Translations under genes and position numbers: made by a program
Origin: Leptidea sinapis
Lineage: Eukaryota > Arthropoda > Insecta > Lepidoptera > Pieridae
Direction: 5' to 3'
DNA length: 64,000 bases
NCBI RefSeq assembly: GCF_905404315.1
Contig: NC_066281.1
Coordinates: 11,312,001 to 11,376,000 of the forward strand
The notes under the pieces: generated by a model
Database searches by the model: none
What the model was told of the DNA's origin: nothing
The model's input: the letters and a program-made list of their open reading frames with translations, nothing else
Shown: positions 33,585 through 44,889 of the stretch, piece after piece
How the letters are laid out: each line of letters starts with the position of its first letter
Numbering within the stretch: position 1 is the stretch's first letter

Positions 33585-36500
33585 CTGTAATATAATGTAA
33601 TGTATGTTTAATGTAGGAAGTATTTATTTATTTATTAGGTTTGTTTACAATCACTTACGATAATACACACAAATATAAAAAGTAGAACTAAAATCTAAGA
33701 ACTAAATGTAGTGATTACTTACAATTAAACACACCATGCACAGAAATAATTAATTTTAGGTATTATATATAGAATAAGTTAAGAATTATACAAATCTTTT
33801 TTAATTATTAAATGAGTTGGTTACATAGTTATACACGGTGCAAATGGTCTTGCGGAATTTGGCTAAGGAATCAGCAAATATGTCAATATCAGCTACGCTT
33901 TAAAAATTTAAAATTTTACATAACTGTGGATCTGGGGAATTGGTACCTAGTAACGTTCGACGAAGTGGAGGACAAAGTGAAGTAATAGGCTTACGTTGAA
34001 TTATTACTGGTACTCCTAGACTAAATTTATTTAGCAATTCGGGGCAGTCGATAAAACCGTTCAATAGTTTATGAGTAAACAGAAGATCCAGAAGGTCTCC
34101 ACGTTCATCCAATGTGGTCATTTTAAAGAAGGCCAGCCTTTCTTTGTAAGAAGAAATTTTCTTGGCTTTACCGCCACTAAAAGCCACATGCCACAGAAAT
34201 CGTTTCTGAATGGGTTCTAGTCTCAGGCATATCCTAAGACTAGATAGTGACGTAGCATAGTGAGGACGCCAGACAACTGAACCATACTCCAAGATAACCT
34301 CTAGACTCACATAAAGGGGTTTCATTATTTTTAAACTTTTAAAAACTTTTGTGTTACGTATAACAAACCCGAGCATTTTAGCAGCACGTTTTCTAAATGG
34401 TGAAGAAAAGTCATTTTCTTATCGAAAGTCACACCAAGATCCTTAATAACTTCCAAAGTCTCTAAAGTATGTTCTTTAATTATGGTATTTGTACGTAGCA
34501 TAGCTCGATTTTCGAGTAAATTTTACTTGGTAACATTTTTTCCTTATTTAAGTTTACACCATTAATTTCACACCATTGCATAAGTCTTTCTAAGTCGTCC
34601 TGAAGAAGCCTACAATCACTCAGGGAATCAATAGTCTTTGCAAATTTCAAGTCATAAGCATATATGTACAGAGAAGATGTCAAAAAACCGATTGAATATA
34701 TCATTAATAAAAATATTAAACAATATGGGACCTAAATGTGAGCCCTGAGGAACGCCAGATGTAATTTGACATACATTAGATTGAGAACCATTAACAACAC
34801 CAAAAGAACGAGCGGGCCTGTAAATATGATTTCAACCAAGTAAGAAGAGAGCGAGTAAATCCGTAATATGCTCGTAATTTATATAAGAGAATATCATGTG
34901 TCAAAGTCAAAGTTATTTATTTGCCAGAAACATTCACAAGTAAAGCTGTTACAAATGCAAATATTTTTGTGGTTTCACTTCACCAGATTATAAACCTAAC
35001 ACAATCAATGATTACTGCTACATTTAATTTGATCAACGTAAAGCCTACTAAAAGACCCTACAATATACAATTAGAATAATAAATGAAATGCTTAGAGATA
35101 ATGTAGTAAAAATAATCACAACAAAATATAATATTATTAGTAAAAATAGTATTGGTGCCAGTTACCACTTTGTTTAATAATATTCGTTTATTGAGTTAAA
35201 ACAATATTTTTTTAATAGTGTTAATAATTTAAATCTATTTTACACTGTCTCCTCTCTTATTTCTTTTGTTAATTTATTAAATTGTGTGGGACAGTATTAA
35301 ACGCCTTACTAAAATCGGAATAATGTAATATATTATATTACACCCACTCCCATACTTTTATCTATTGCATTGATTATAGTTTCAGTAAAAGATACCAGAT
35401 TTGAGTATGTAGATCTCGAACAAGAAAATCCATGATCGGAGGAAAGATAATCCTTCATATGGTTCTGAATGAAAGTATAAACAGCGCATTCAAAAACCTC
35501 AGCCAAGTATAATCAAAACAAGTTGTTCCGAAAAGCTGTTCAACCTGATTCCTGCCGCCGAATTTCACCTTCGCACGACACGCCACAATTTACGATATCA
35601 TCCCCAGCATCTGGATGTGTGGCGGTCCTCCACAGTGCGGTTTTCAAGGAGCTTTCTTCCTCGTACCACGAAGCTGTGGAATGAGCTTCCTTGTGCGGTG
35701 CTTCCGGGACGATACGACATGGGTACCTTCAAGAAAAGCGCGTACACCTTCCTTAAAGGCCGGCAACGCTCTTGTGATTCCTCTGGTGTTGCAGGAGAGT
35801 GTGGGCGGCGGTGATCACTTAACACCAGGTGACCCGTACGCTCGTTTGTCCTCCTATTCCATAAAAAAAAAAAATATTAAGATTTATTGATAACTGAAAA
35901 GAAATCATAGCGATAGTGCATGAGGAAGTGTGTGTAGAATCTAAATAAGTATAGAACTAACATAGAAAAAGTGTCAACTTTGTTTGGACCAAAAACAATG
36001 CAGTAAATGCTCTATCAAATATAATATATACACTATGTTAAAAAAAAACCTGTACGATAAGTGACACGAATATGAAATATTATGCGGAGATACCTCTAAA
36101 AAAAAATCAAAACCCCTTAGATAAAATGCTACAGTAAAAAGAACATTTCATATTAAATGGTTTCAAAATCTTAAGAGCCCCTCACTTATTTATTATACCA
36201 GTAAACTAAGGTCATCCCTGAACTCGGTCCAATGGCGTAGAGCTAAAATCAGCTGAGCGGTCGGCCGGCGTGTCAAACTAAGTTTGTACGATATAAAAAC
36301 CAATATTATATTATTTTACAATTTTCATACATTTTAATTTTACTAACATTACTGTAATCTATACTAATATTATAAAGCTGCAGTGTTTGTTTGTTTGTTT
36401 GAACGCGCTAATCTCTGGTACTACTGGTCCGATTTAAATGATTCTTTCAGTGTTGGGTAGTCCATTTATCGAGGAAGGCTATAGGCTTTTAAATTAGGGA

Positions 36501-39500
36501 TCCGTAATAAAATTGCTATTTTGTAACACAAGGTGTAAAATCGAAAACCTATTTTTGCGTGCGCTGCAAAAACTATTGACAATAGAACAAAATGATGTAC
36601 AGGCTATAATATAGGCAATATTTTATTACTTATAAAACTATCGCGTGAATTATACTTTATATGGCAAAACAACGTTTGCCGGGTCAGCTAGTTATGTATA
36701 AAACTACTTACTGTGAGTGTTCAAGTCCCAAGTGCCGGCAAGATATCCGTACACTTCTTCTTTTTTCAGATGGCAATGAATATCAAGAACAAGGCTGGAG
36801 TTAGAAGTAACTGATACTAGAAACGGTTGTACTTTCCCAGCTGATGAAAATGATACAGCTTCAATCAACATATTTGCGTCACTAAAACATTTATTTAAAT
36901 TTAATTATGAATACAGTTTGAACTAGATTTTTAGTATATAACTTTTGCATAAAATATGGTGTTGAGTTAATGCACTTTCTATACGCGCCTCTGGGGTTCC
37001 GTCCGAGCGCTCTTACCAAATTGTGCCAACCGTCCAGAGTGACGCATCGACCGTAAATCTTGGTCTGTCTTGTTCAACTCTCAGGTTGTGTTAAGCCACA
37101 ACCTGAGAGTTGAACAAAGCATACAAGATTTTGTAACGATACGTCACTCGGACGGTTAGCTCAGTTGGTAAGAGCGCTCGGATAGGAGCCGAGAAGCGCG
37201 GGTTCGAGACTCCCACTGTCCAAAAATTTCGTCTGTTGTTATTATTTAACCTGTTACTCGTTCATTCAATGTCACTAAACTATATTTTGCTAGCAAAATG
37301 TCATTCCCACTATTTGTACTTTCATTAATGTAAGTTCGAGAAAATTTTAGTGTTGTTGAATATAATATATGCATAGAACTGTAGTACTGCTCAATAATTT
37401 AGCTCATCACATCATCAGACTTGAGGAATATTACTCTTAGGTGATAATTCCACCTTCGCACGACACGCCACAAGTTAGGATATCATCCCCACCATCTGGA
37501 TGTGTGGCGGTCCTCCACAGTGCGGTTTTCAAGGAGCTTTCTTCCGCGTACTACAAAGCTGTGGAATGAGCTTCCTTGTGCGGTGTTTCCGGGACGATAC
37601 GACATGGGTACCTTCAAAAAAAGCGCGTACACCTTCCTTAAAGGCCGGCAACGCTCCTGTGATTCCTCCGGTGTTGCAAGAGATTGTGGGCGGCGGTGAT
37701 CACTTAACAACAGGTGACCCGTACGCTCGTTTGTCCTCCTATTCCATAAAAAAAAAGCCAAAAAACGTAGTGTTGTTTAAAGGATTACTTTACACATATA
37801 AGTATACAATATGGCTACACAATAAAAATAGAATTACATACTGCTGCATCATTCTGTTTGGCACTGTATTATGTTTCATCACAACTCTCTGTGGTGGAGG
37901 TTCAGGAGGGCTTTCGACTTCCATCTCAGTTTCCTCTACAAAAAAAATACAAACATACGTAATAATAAAAATTATTGAATTTGGCGTTACTTTGCTTTGA
38001 TCCATAAATTAAACAAATGTTGTCTTCAAATTCTGGCATGAGACACAGAATTTGGCGAGTCAACATCTCCTGAGGATGCCTCGTGTAGAAGCGAAACACG
38101 TGTCGAATTATTTAAAGACAAAACTGAGCGGAATTTACACTCAGTAAAAATCACGACATTTGGCTATACATAATAATCATAATTTTAATCAATTTAATAA
38201 TAGATAATTCATAGTTTTTCAATCTTATAATAATTAATAATTATTATGCACAAACTATATAGTCTTGAGTACTCAATGCTCAAATTTAATTAGGCGTAAG
38301 AAAGTGAATACAATGAGTTATAGAAAATATTTTTCAAAATCAATCATTTGTTAGTAATTTGTTATGTTGTTGTTTCTTCTAGGATTAATACACAAATAAA
38401 ATTTGAAAAACAAAATTTTATGAACGATGCGGGACTCGAACCCACGACCTCCGGTGTTCCGTGCCGGTGCTCTAACCAACTGAGCTAACCGTTCGAGTGA
38501 CGTATCGTTACAAAATCTTGTATGCTTTGTTCAACTCTCGGGTTGTGGCTTCATCTACAGGATCTACTTTACAGTTGATAACTTTAAAAACATAACATAT
38601 TGCTTAGATTTACAAGAGCGAGATCTAAAGTCAATTTCCTAATATGCAAATATTGGGGTTGAGCAGTTTATTAACTGTAAAGTAGATTTTGTAGATTAAG
38701 CCACAACCTGAGAGTTGAACAAAGCATACAAGATTTTGTAACGATACGTCACTCGAACGGTTAGCTCAGTTGGTTAGAGCACCGGCACGGAACGCCGGAG
38801 GTTGTGGGTTCGTGTATCGCATCGTTCATAAAATTTTGTTTTTCAAATTTTATTTCCGCATTTGTTAGTATTATTTTCTCTTGAAGCCAATAATAAATAC
38901 TTATTATATTATGATACAAATTTAGTATAGGGTACAAGTGAAAGTAATAGTGACAATTACTCTCAAACACTCATGAATTTCTAGCACACAACATTAATTA
39001 ATTCTCAAGAAAATAACTTCCACGTAACTTTGGATTGAAGTACTCCGATACTTTTTCTAGGATGATGTGACAAAGTACGCCCACATTCCCTCAAAGACCA
39101 ACAACACTTGGGAAATCTCTGGGTTTGCAAGACCTATTGGTCTCACTAATATTACAGCCAACAACATTTCACTCAAAATCAAGTGTGTATGTTTTTCTTA
39201 TATTGGACGAGACGAGCAGGACGTACAGCTAATAGTGATTTATACGCCCTGGATTCTTGGAAAACCATAAAATTTTGAGTGGCACTACAATTGCGCTCGT
39301 CACCTTGAGACGTAAGATGTTAAGTCTCATTTGCCCAGTAATTTCACTAGGTACGACGCCGTTCAGACCGAAACACAGCAATGTTTACACATTACTGCTT
39401 CACGGAAAAAATAGGCGCCGCCCATAATCTGGCCGGCATCCTGTGCAAAGGAGCCTCCTACTGGTAAAGCTAAATGTATGTGCGGGCAATTCGCCTAGAG

Positions 39501-42500
39501 TCCTACGAGTTAGAATGGTGCTGACATGATCACTAAACGAGGGTATTTTTGATTTTTATGCATTCAATTAAAAAGAAAATTACCATCTGTGTGCATATTT
39601 TCCCGCTGCAGTTGTTTTTTCGCCAGATATGTTGCTTTTATAGTGTCAAGTTTTTTTCCTCTATACTTCACGGACGCCCAGCCGCAACCCGATCTTTTAT
39701 CTGGATTAATAATTCTTTTGCAGTGTATGGCCCATGCTGATGGCGATGAAAATATAGTCTCTGTTTCATGTGATTTTATCTTGCCATCTGCTTGCAAATC
39801 ACCAACGAACTTTTGACCCTAAAATAATTTAAAAAAACTGCATTGGTTCTCATTTCTAAAGATCAACTGTTTTATGGGAAGGTGCTTTGGTATGCATTTA
39901 AAAAACAATAATAATAATGAGAGTCGTGTCACTTTATGCTTTAGGTAAAAAACGAGCACGCGGAATCCTCGAGACAGATATCTACCTATGTACCTCGTAG
40001 GTCAATCGCTCACCGCAACTCGGGTGCCGGTTTTTTCCTGTCATAGGTACATATTTTTCTTTCCCTGTTTATTTGATCGGAGTAAAAGTCCTCTCAAACA
40101 CGAAAAAGCATAAAAAAGTTTTAGATAAACAAAACAAGCGTATACACATTACACCTAAAAACAAATTTATATATTTATTTGTTGCTTTACTTATTCATAA
40201 AAAGATGACAAGACAAGACAAGGACCTACGATCAGCTGATCAAGATCGTAAGTATTCGTTGAATGAGGGCAGCTCAGGACCGATCATCGTAGAAAACATT
40301 GTAGTAGGCTTTGTGGAGTATTGGACGTCTTCCGGCTGATATGATGATGGTGATGATTACTAAAATGATATAATGGAATTAAAAATCTTTGTTAGGTGTG
40401 GGGTTCAACAACCAAGTTCTACGTACGCTACGAAAATGGAATTAAGTCGAAAACATTTTAGAGCGATGTTTTTTATGATTTTAAAGTTCTCTGTGTCCGC
40501 AAGACTGTGCCGCTAGTCTTCAAAATGCTTTTGGGAGAGAAACACCTTGCTTGAGTACTGTGAGATTTGTTGAATTTGAAAGAGGTCGGGTTTCTTTACA
40601 TAACGAATTTCGTGAGGCAGCCTTCAACTGCCGTCAACGAAAATAATGTGGCTACTGTTAAGCGGCTAATTGAAGAAAAGTGGATTAGCTATGAGACAAT
40701 TCGAGGACTATTGGGGATTGGTATGAGCCAAATTCAGAAAATTTTATACGAAGAATTGAAACTTCGGAAACTTTGTTGTCGTTGGATCTCTCATGAACTG
40801 ACAGCGGAGCAGATGCGGGCTCGCGTGGAATGGTGCTCACAGATGCTAATGAAGTACGACCACGGACCTTCTAATGCTTATGACATTGTCACAGGAGACA
40901 AAACGTGAATTTATTGTTTTGAACCCGAAAAAAAACAGCTATCTTGTGAATGGGTGTTTGAAAATGAGAACAGGCTAACAAAAGTGAGGCAGGCGGGAAA
41001 CGTTGGTAAAAAAATGATCGCTTTTTTTTCTCAGCTACGGATCCCATCTGCACAATTCCACTTAAAGATCAAAAGAGTTTTAATGTCGGTATTCTACCAT
41101 TTGTTTACCCAGGGTGTTAAAAAAAATCGCAAAAGACGACCAAAAAGTCGCGTTCTCCTACATCATGACAACGCTTCTTCACACATGGCCAACAAAACTA
41201 AGTCATTTTTCCGAAAAAGTACAACTCGTGCACATAGCCCTGACCTAGCATCCTGCGATTTCTGTATTTTCCCCAAAATCAAAGATTTTATGAAAGGTTT
41301 CACTTTTACCAATTCCGAAGAGGCAGTGATAGAGTTAAATCAGCACGTTGAAAACATGCCTTCAGATCTGTGGTCCTCCTGTTTTAAAAAATGTTTCGAT
41401 CACATGAAAAAATATTTAAAATGTAAAAGAGAGTATTTTGAAAAGCAATAAACATTATATTTTGTTTAAAACATGTTGTTTTTTTTAAGTAACGCAAAAC
41501 TTTTAGTGTGACCTATGTATTGCAAATACACATTTTTTATTTCATCAATTCACAAAAACTTCAGAGGGCACATAGGAAACCAATGGAATTATTTCCTTAT
41601 ATATTTGATTATCTGATTAGTAATTTTGACAATGTTGGTTCTTCACCTAAAACTGTTGGGTGTATGGAATAACAAGGACAAACTCCTTGGAAAAGAGTAA
41701 AGAAAGAACATCCACCTTTAGCCTAGATCCCTCAGCTCAATTGTGCAGATATTGATTTTTTTTAATTTTAAATGAATGATGAAGGAGTATACAAAATACT
41801 AGTGATAGGTTGTTACTCTAATTATTTCTAGTATAATCAATTTGCTGATATTAATTGCAACTATATGTTTTATTAATCAATTTTTTGTAATTTTATAGGG
41901 AATGGTGTCAAGATTAAAACAACTGGTTGCCATAGTTGCAGCAAAAGAATTAGCACATATAACTATAGAAAGAAAATGCAGACCTGTCAGATGAAAATGA
42001 ATTTAAAATATACACAAGCAGTTCCAAAATCTGATATGGAACTGAGGCTGGCATCTTCTCACAGGAACTTAACATGCACATACTAAACACTTGGACACAC
42101 ACAGCTCCATCTTCCATTTTAAGTGTTTAGCCATCAACAGGAAGTTGCAAACACTATACTAAGAAGGAAAGTAAGTACATGGGTATTTCAAAATTTTCTC
42201 CAATAGTATGGTGGTGCTAACTGCACTGAAAAATAACATATCTTTCAAATCAGTGCTTATATTCAAGCATCATTTATCTCTGGAATGAGTTGCCTCCGAC
42301 AATGGGGTGACTGCAATTGATAAGAGACAAAGCACTTCACTGGATAATGATGCAGTAGATGAACTTGCAAGGTAGAACTCAGTGACTATGGTGGCTAGCC
42401 CAGTGCCACTTTAGCCACTCCCTTTCAGCAAGATGCGCTCATGGATACATTCTGTGATAGGCAAACATCAAAAGCAGCAGACAGTTAAAAGAAGCGAAAC

Positions 42501-44889
42501 CTGCACTATAACCCAATCTGACAAGTTGCCTCATCAGCTTTAATATACATGAGATACATAATATCATGGTGGGCATGTCCTGCCAGTAACACACTTTTTC
42601 ACAATTTAATTGTTGAGGATGGCTGGTTGATGATAAATTGGGGTAGCAAATGGCAAAAACAAAAGTTAATACAAAATTCCCAAGACCAAACATCCCAGGA
42701 ATGTTCTGAACTTGAACTCAAAAGAGCTGGTTGAGCAACCGGCGAAAAACACAAAAAATGGGTTCCAAGGCTGTCACATATGGACAGGCCCACTGCTAAT
42801 TGGGTATGGGTAGCCCCATGCCTCAAGCCTAAATTAAAAATGTGGTTGTGCAGAAAAATGGAAGTAGACCACCTAACAGAATTGAGAAAGATTGAAGGAT
42901 GCTGGCAAACAAAGAATGCAGTTCTGGTGTCATCAAAGAGGTTTGCCAGCAATATGATTAGAGTAAACAGGGATAGTACTTGCAAAATTGTAGGTGTTGT
43001 CACCGGCCACTGTCCCTTAAACAAACATTCTTAACATAGGAGTGACAGATAGCACTTTATGCAGAGGATGCATGAAGGCAGAAAAAACAACACATGCTTA
43101 AAAAGTGCATCAGTGTGGTCTAAGAACAGGCACAAATACTCTGATGTCCACCATCACCTTAATTTGTTTCATTTCAATTTCATTACATTTTTTTTTTTAT
43201 GGGATAGGAGGACAAACGAGCGTACGGGTCAGCTGGTGTTAAGTGATCACCGCCGCCCACATTCTCTTGCAACACCAGAGGAATCACAAGAGTGTTGCCG
43301 GCCTTTAAGGAAGGTGTACGCGCTTTTTTTGAAGGTACCCATGTCGTATCGTCCCGGAAACACTGCACAAGGAAGCTCATTCCACAGCTTAGTAGTACGA
43401 GGAAGAAAGCTCCTTGAAAACCGCACTGTGGAGGACCGGACCGCCACACATCCAGATGGTGGGGATGATATCCTAATTTGTGGCGTGTCGTGCGATGGGG
43501 AATTCGGCGGCAGGTATAAGGTTAAACAGCTCTTCGGAACACTCCTGGTGATAAATGTGGTAGAAGACACACAATGATTCGACGTCTCTACGCAACGCCA
43601 AGTGATCCAGCCGTTCAGAGCACGCGGTCAAATGGATCAAGCAGATACTGGGCTGCGCCAGACCAGAGATGACAGCAATACTCCATGTGTGGCGGGACTT
43701 GCACTTTGTAGATTGCTAGAATGTTGAAGTATTGCCGTGCTCTATTAATAATGACCCGCAGCTTCTTCAAAGCCAATTTGGCTTTGCCCTCCAGATGGCC
43801 ACGGAATTAGCAATCGCTCAAGATTTCGAGACCCAGTATTCCGATACTAGGAGAGGCTTTAAGGGAAGTGTTATCGAAGAGTGGTCATACAGCAAATGTG
43901 GTTTTTTTAGTGGTAAACGAACAAACTTGAGTCGTCTGGGGGTTAAATTGGACAAGGTTTAATTTACCCCATTCCGCGACCTTCTCGAGAGAGGACTCGA
44001 TAGAAGACACAAGTTTCTCCCGGCACTGGTCGATGATTTCCCAAGAGAGACCTGCATGGCCCGTGTATATGGCATCACCAGTGCTGTCGTCTGCATAGCA
44101 ATGTATGTTAGAGGTGTCCAACATATCATTTCAAAGATTACTAACCAATAACATTAGCTAAAATGTCATTAATTATGGAAATAGATGAGTATAAAAGACC
44201 CGAAATAAGCAACTACATTATTACAGGATTGCATTAGCAATCCCTAATTCACTGAGATTTGAGTGCTGTGGTTAGTGCCACAACACTAAAACAATTCCCT
44301 TTTACCATATTCAAAATCTAATGAAAACTTTAAAGTGTATTGTAGAACAAAATATTTTGTCAATTTAGTTTTGCCAATGTTTTCTTATCCAATTTTTTTT
44401 AACATAGATGTCATTTACTTACTAAATATTCAATTGTCATTGCAGCTATGCCTGGTTCTAGCATTTTTTCTTCTAACAGCATTTGTAATGTTACACCTCT
44501 TCCAGGCAATGATTTGCTGCCATGTTGTGTATCAGACTCCTACAGTTAGATAAAAGAATATGTAAATATTTTAACAGTGAATATTTTCAACAATATACAG
44601 GTAACAGTTGCTTTTCTGCATTGTATATTTTAAATGGAAAAGCAATTAATTATACATACTACAACATAACAATTAAATTTTGAAGTTGTACCTCATCAGT
44701 AAATTCATCACCACTTCCCACTTCATCTTTTTCTCTTTCTTCAATTGAATGTTCCTTTTCAATTTCATTTTTGCTTTTAGTCTGGCAATCTACAACGGTA
44801 TCAGCTGCTGGGCTATTATACGTATTATTTCCATTATTGGACATAAGTGCAGCAGCAAGGTGAGATGTTTGCAACTGCAAATCATCCAT
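31666..44889 (-). CDS. MPN-domain (JAMM) protein with RAMA-type N-terminus, MPND/CG4751-like
   Basis: Six coding exons: 44889-44692, 44539-44423, 39818-39584, 37935-37842, 36881-36712, 33584-31666. All junctions are in phase, giving 910 residues. Residues 1-66 are an acidic head. About 80-180 form a RAMA-like chromatin-reader domain (RGVTLQMLLEEKMLEPGIAA, SAWAIHCKRIINPDKRSGCG). About 215-450 form the MPN domain, with KKEEVYGYLAGTWD supplying the Glu and HSHP(x6)SLRD (H314, H316, D327) supplying the JAMM zinc ligands, so it is predicted to be an active metalloprotease/deubiquitinase-like fold. The remainder is low-complexity and Ser/Pro-rich. Mammalian MPND is known to bind methylated DNA; that role here is inference. 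Introns host many transposons. Divergent from the Rab-like gene. Confidence 0.92.
33900..35505 (-). mobile_element. LINE-C reverse transcriptase remnants, interrupted
   Basis: In MPN-domain gene intron 5. Minus-strand pieces in order: 35500-35285 (LAEVFECAVYTFIQNHMKDY, SDHGFSCSRSTYSN, SDFSKAFN); then a non-homologous insert at about 34890-35280; then 34860-34700 (SGVPQGSHLGPILFNIFIND); 34704-34480 (LQDDLERLMQWCEINGVNLN); and the C-terminal tail 34376-33900. Several stops and frameshifts. A different family from LINE-A. Confidence 0.82.
34885..35280. repeat. Insertion inside LINE-C
   Basis: Begins GTGTCAAAGTCAAAGTTATT, resembling the 3' tail of another lepidopteran retroelement (compare AACTTTGACTTTGAC at 60050). 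It separates two parts of the LINE-C polymerase. No coding capacity. Confidence 0.5.
35522..35875 (+). mobile_element. LINE-A copy A4 (3' end)
   Basis: From CTGTTCAACCTGATTCCTGC to TTTGTCCTCCTATTCC plus an A-run; intact in the C-terminal reading frame. Inserted beside the 5' edge of LINE-C. Confidence 0.9.
36358..36691 (+). mobile_element. Non-autonomous Helitron H1
   Basis: 5' TCTATACTAATATTATAAAG, 3' hairpin region GTTTGCCGGGTCAG then CTAG; flanked by A (36357) and T (36692) with no target duplication, the Helitron signature. Same family as 58451-58769. No Rep/helicase. Confidence 0.88.
36712..36881 (-). CDS. MPN-domain gene exon 5
   Basis: DANMLIEAVSFSSAGKVQPF and LDIHCHLKKEEVYGYLAGTW; start of the MPN fold with the conserved Glu. 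Donor GTAAGT. The Helitron at 36358-36691 ends only 21 bp from the exon's 3' boundary. Confidence 0.92.
36985..37222. repeat. Foldback element with tRNA-like arms, copy P1
   Basis: Central perfect inverted repeat at about 37069-37116 (TTGTTCAACTCTCAGGTTGTG, loop TTAAGC, complement). The right arm runs into a tRNA-like cloverleaf at 37150-37221; the left arm into a decayed inverted version at about 36985-37035. Same design as 38395-38862. Confidence 0.75.
37150..37221 (+). tRNA. tRNA-like cloverleaf (AGG loop) in foldback P1
   Basis: GGACGGT pairs with ACTGTCC (one G-T). D-arm GCTC/GAGC; anticodon stem CTCGG/CCGAG with loop ATAGGAG, putting AGG at 34-36; T-loop TTCGAGA. The T-stem is weak. 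It may be a repeat-borne relic; the flanks are those of the foldback family. Confidence 0.4.
37446..37756 (+). mobile_element. LINE-A copy A5 (3' end)
   Basis: CCACCTTCGCACGACACGCC through TTTGTCCTCCTATTCCATAA plus A-run, 5'-truncated, little diverged. In MPN-domain gene intron 4. Confidence 0.9.
37842..37935 (-). CDS. MPN-domain gene exon 4
   Basis: ETEMEVESPPEPPPQRVVMK linker ending in RMMQ; donor GTATGT. Links the reader and MPN domains. Confidence 0.82.
38035..38145 (+). repeat. Interspersed repeat D, copy 2
   Basis: TCCTGAGGATGCCTCGTGTA and GAAACACGTGTCGAATTATT; inverted relative to 1588-1700. Confidence 0.65.
38422..38494 (-). tRNA. tRNA-like cloverleaf, left arm of P2
   Basis: 73 nt. 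Acceptor GAACGGT/ATCGTTC fully pairs (one G-T); D-arm GCTC/GAGC; anticodon stem CCGGC/ACCGG (one mismatch) with loop ACGGAAC; T-arm GTGGG TTCGAGT CCCGC. The loop gives GGA at 34-36 but has C rather than U at 33, so normal decoding is doubtful. Contains good A and B boxes. Confidence 0.45.
38755..38827 (+). tRNA. tRNA-like cloverleaf, right arm of P2
   Basis: Partner of the left cloverleaf. The anticodon stem CCGGC/GCCGG is perfect here, but the T-arm is damaged (GTGGG TTCGTGT ATCGC). Same ACGGAAC loop. Confidence 0.35.
39206..39475 (+). repeat. Repeat B, copy B6
   Basis: GGACGAGACGAGCAGGACGT to GAGCCTCCTACTGGTAAA with small deletions around GCCCTGGATTCTTGG and before GCGCCGCCCATAAT. Confidence 0.87.
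39584..39818 (-). CDS. MPN-domain gene exon 3
   Basis: GQKFVGDLQADGKIKSHETE, SAWAIHCKRIINPDKRSGCG and WASVKYRGKKLDTIKATYL; acceptor TTTTAG, donor GTAATT. Second half of the RAMA-like domain. Confidence 0.92.
40436..41451 (+). pseudogene. mariner transposase pseudogene
   Basis: Starts MELSRKHFRAMFFMILK and ends KCKREYFEKQ, typical mariner termini. The D,D34D pieces survive across frameshifts and one stop: GDKT-IYCFEPE, LLHHDNASSHMA and HSPDLASCDFCIFPKIK. The N-terminal helix-turn-helix (GLLGIGMSQIQKILYEELK) is clear. Broken in at least three places; terminal repeats not resolved. In MPN-domain gene intron 2. Confidence 0.88.
41880..43110 (+). mobile_element. Decayed LINE with RNase H and zinc-knuckle tail (R1/I-like)
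   Basis: Scattered plus-strand traces in order: FKIYTSSSK and TEAGIFSQELNMHILNTW (RNase H start); DNDAVDELARQNSVT (RNase H end); HCPLNKH, IGVTDSTLCRGCMKAEKTTH (C-terminal Cys/His motif). Many stops. Older than LINE-A6, which lies just downstream. Confidence 0.6.
43190..44130 (-). mobile_element. LINE-A copy A6
   Basis: Inverted. Spans from DNMHCYADDSTGDA-equivalent sequence (44124, TSNIHCYADDSTGDAIYTGH) to the 3' tail at 43190. Useful for defining the LINE-A frame: VAEWGKLNLVQFNPQTTQVC is continuous here but broken in the long copy. Confidence 0.92.
44423..44539 (-). CDS. MPN-domain gene exon 2
   Basis: ESDTQHGSKSLPGRGVTLQM and LEPGIAAMTIEYL between TGTAG and GTAAGT; first half of the RAMA-like domain. 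Confidence 0.88.
44692..44889 (-). CDS. MPN-domain gene exon 1
   Basis: MDDLQLQTSHLAAALMSNNG start, acidic EREKDEVGSGDEFTDE end, donor GTACAA. First in-frame ATG. Confidence 0.85.

Larger units (their letters stand above)
38395..38862. repeat. Foldback element ending in two inverted tRNA-like cloverleaves, copy P2
   Basis: Left arm 38395-38570 and right arm ~38680-38862 are inverted copies. Each reads outward from the centre: CCACAACC.GAGAGTTGAACA, AAGCATACAAGATTTTGTAA, CGATACGTCACTCGAACGGT (start of the tRNA-like body), then an ATAAAATTTTGTTTTTCAAA terminus. The tRNA-like bodies are at 38422-38494 (minus) and 38755-38827 (plus). A unique ~110-bp centre separates the arms. No transposase. 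In MPN-domain gene intron 3. Confidence 0.88.

Noticed and set aside
37150..38827. Three ordinary tRNA genes
   Set aside because: They lie in inverted arms of a repeated foldback element, two have C at position 33 and one has a broken T-arm. Listed only as tRNA-like.
40954..41451. Domesticated transposase (SETMAR-like)
   Set aside because: Frameshifts and a stop interrupt the mariner frame and no host domain is fused to it.
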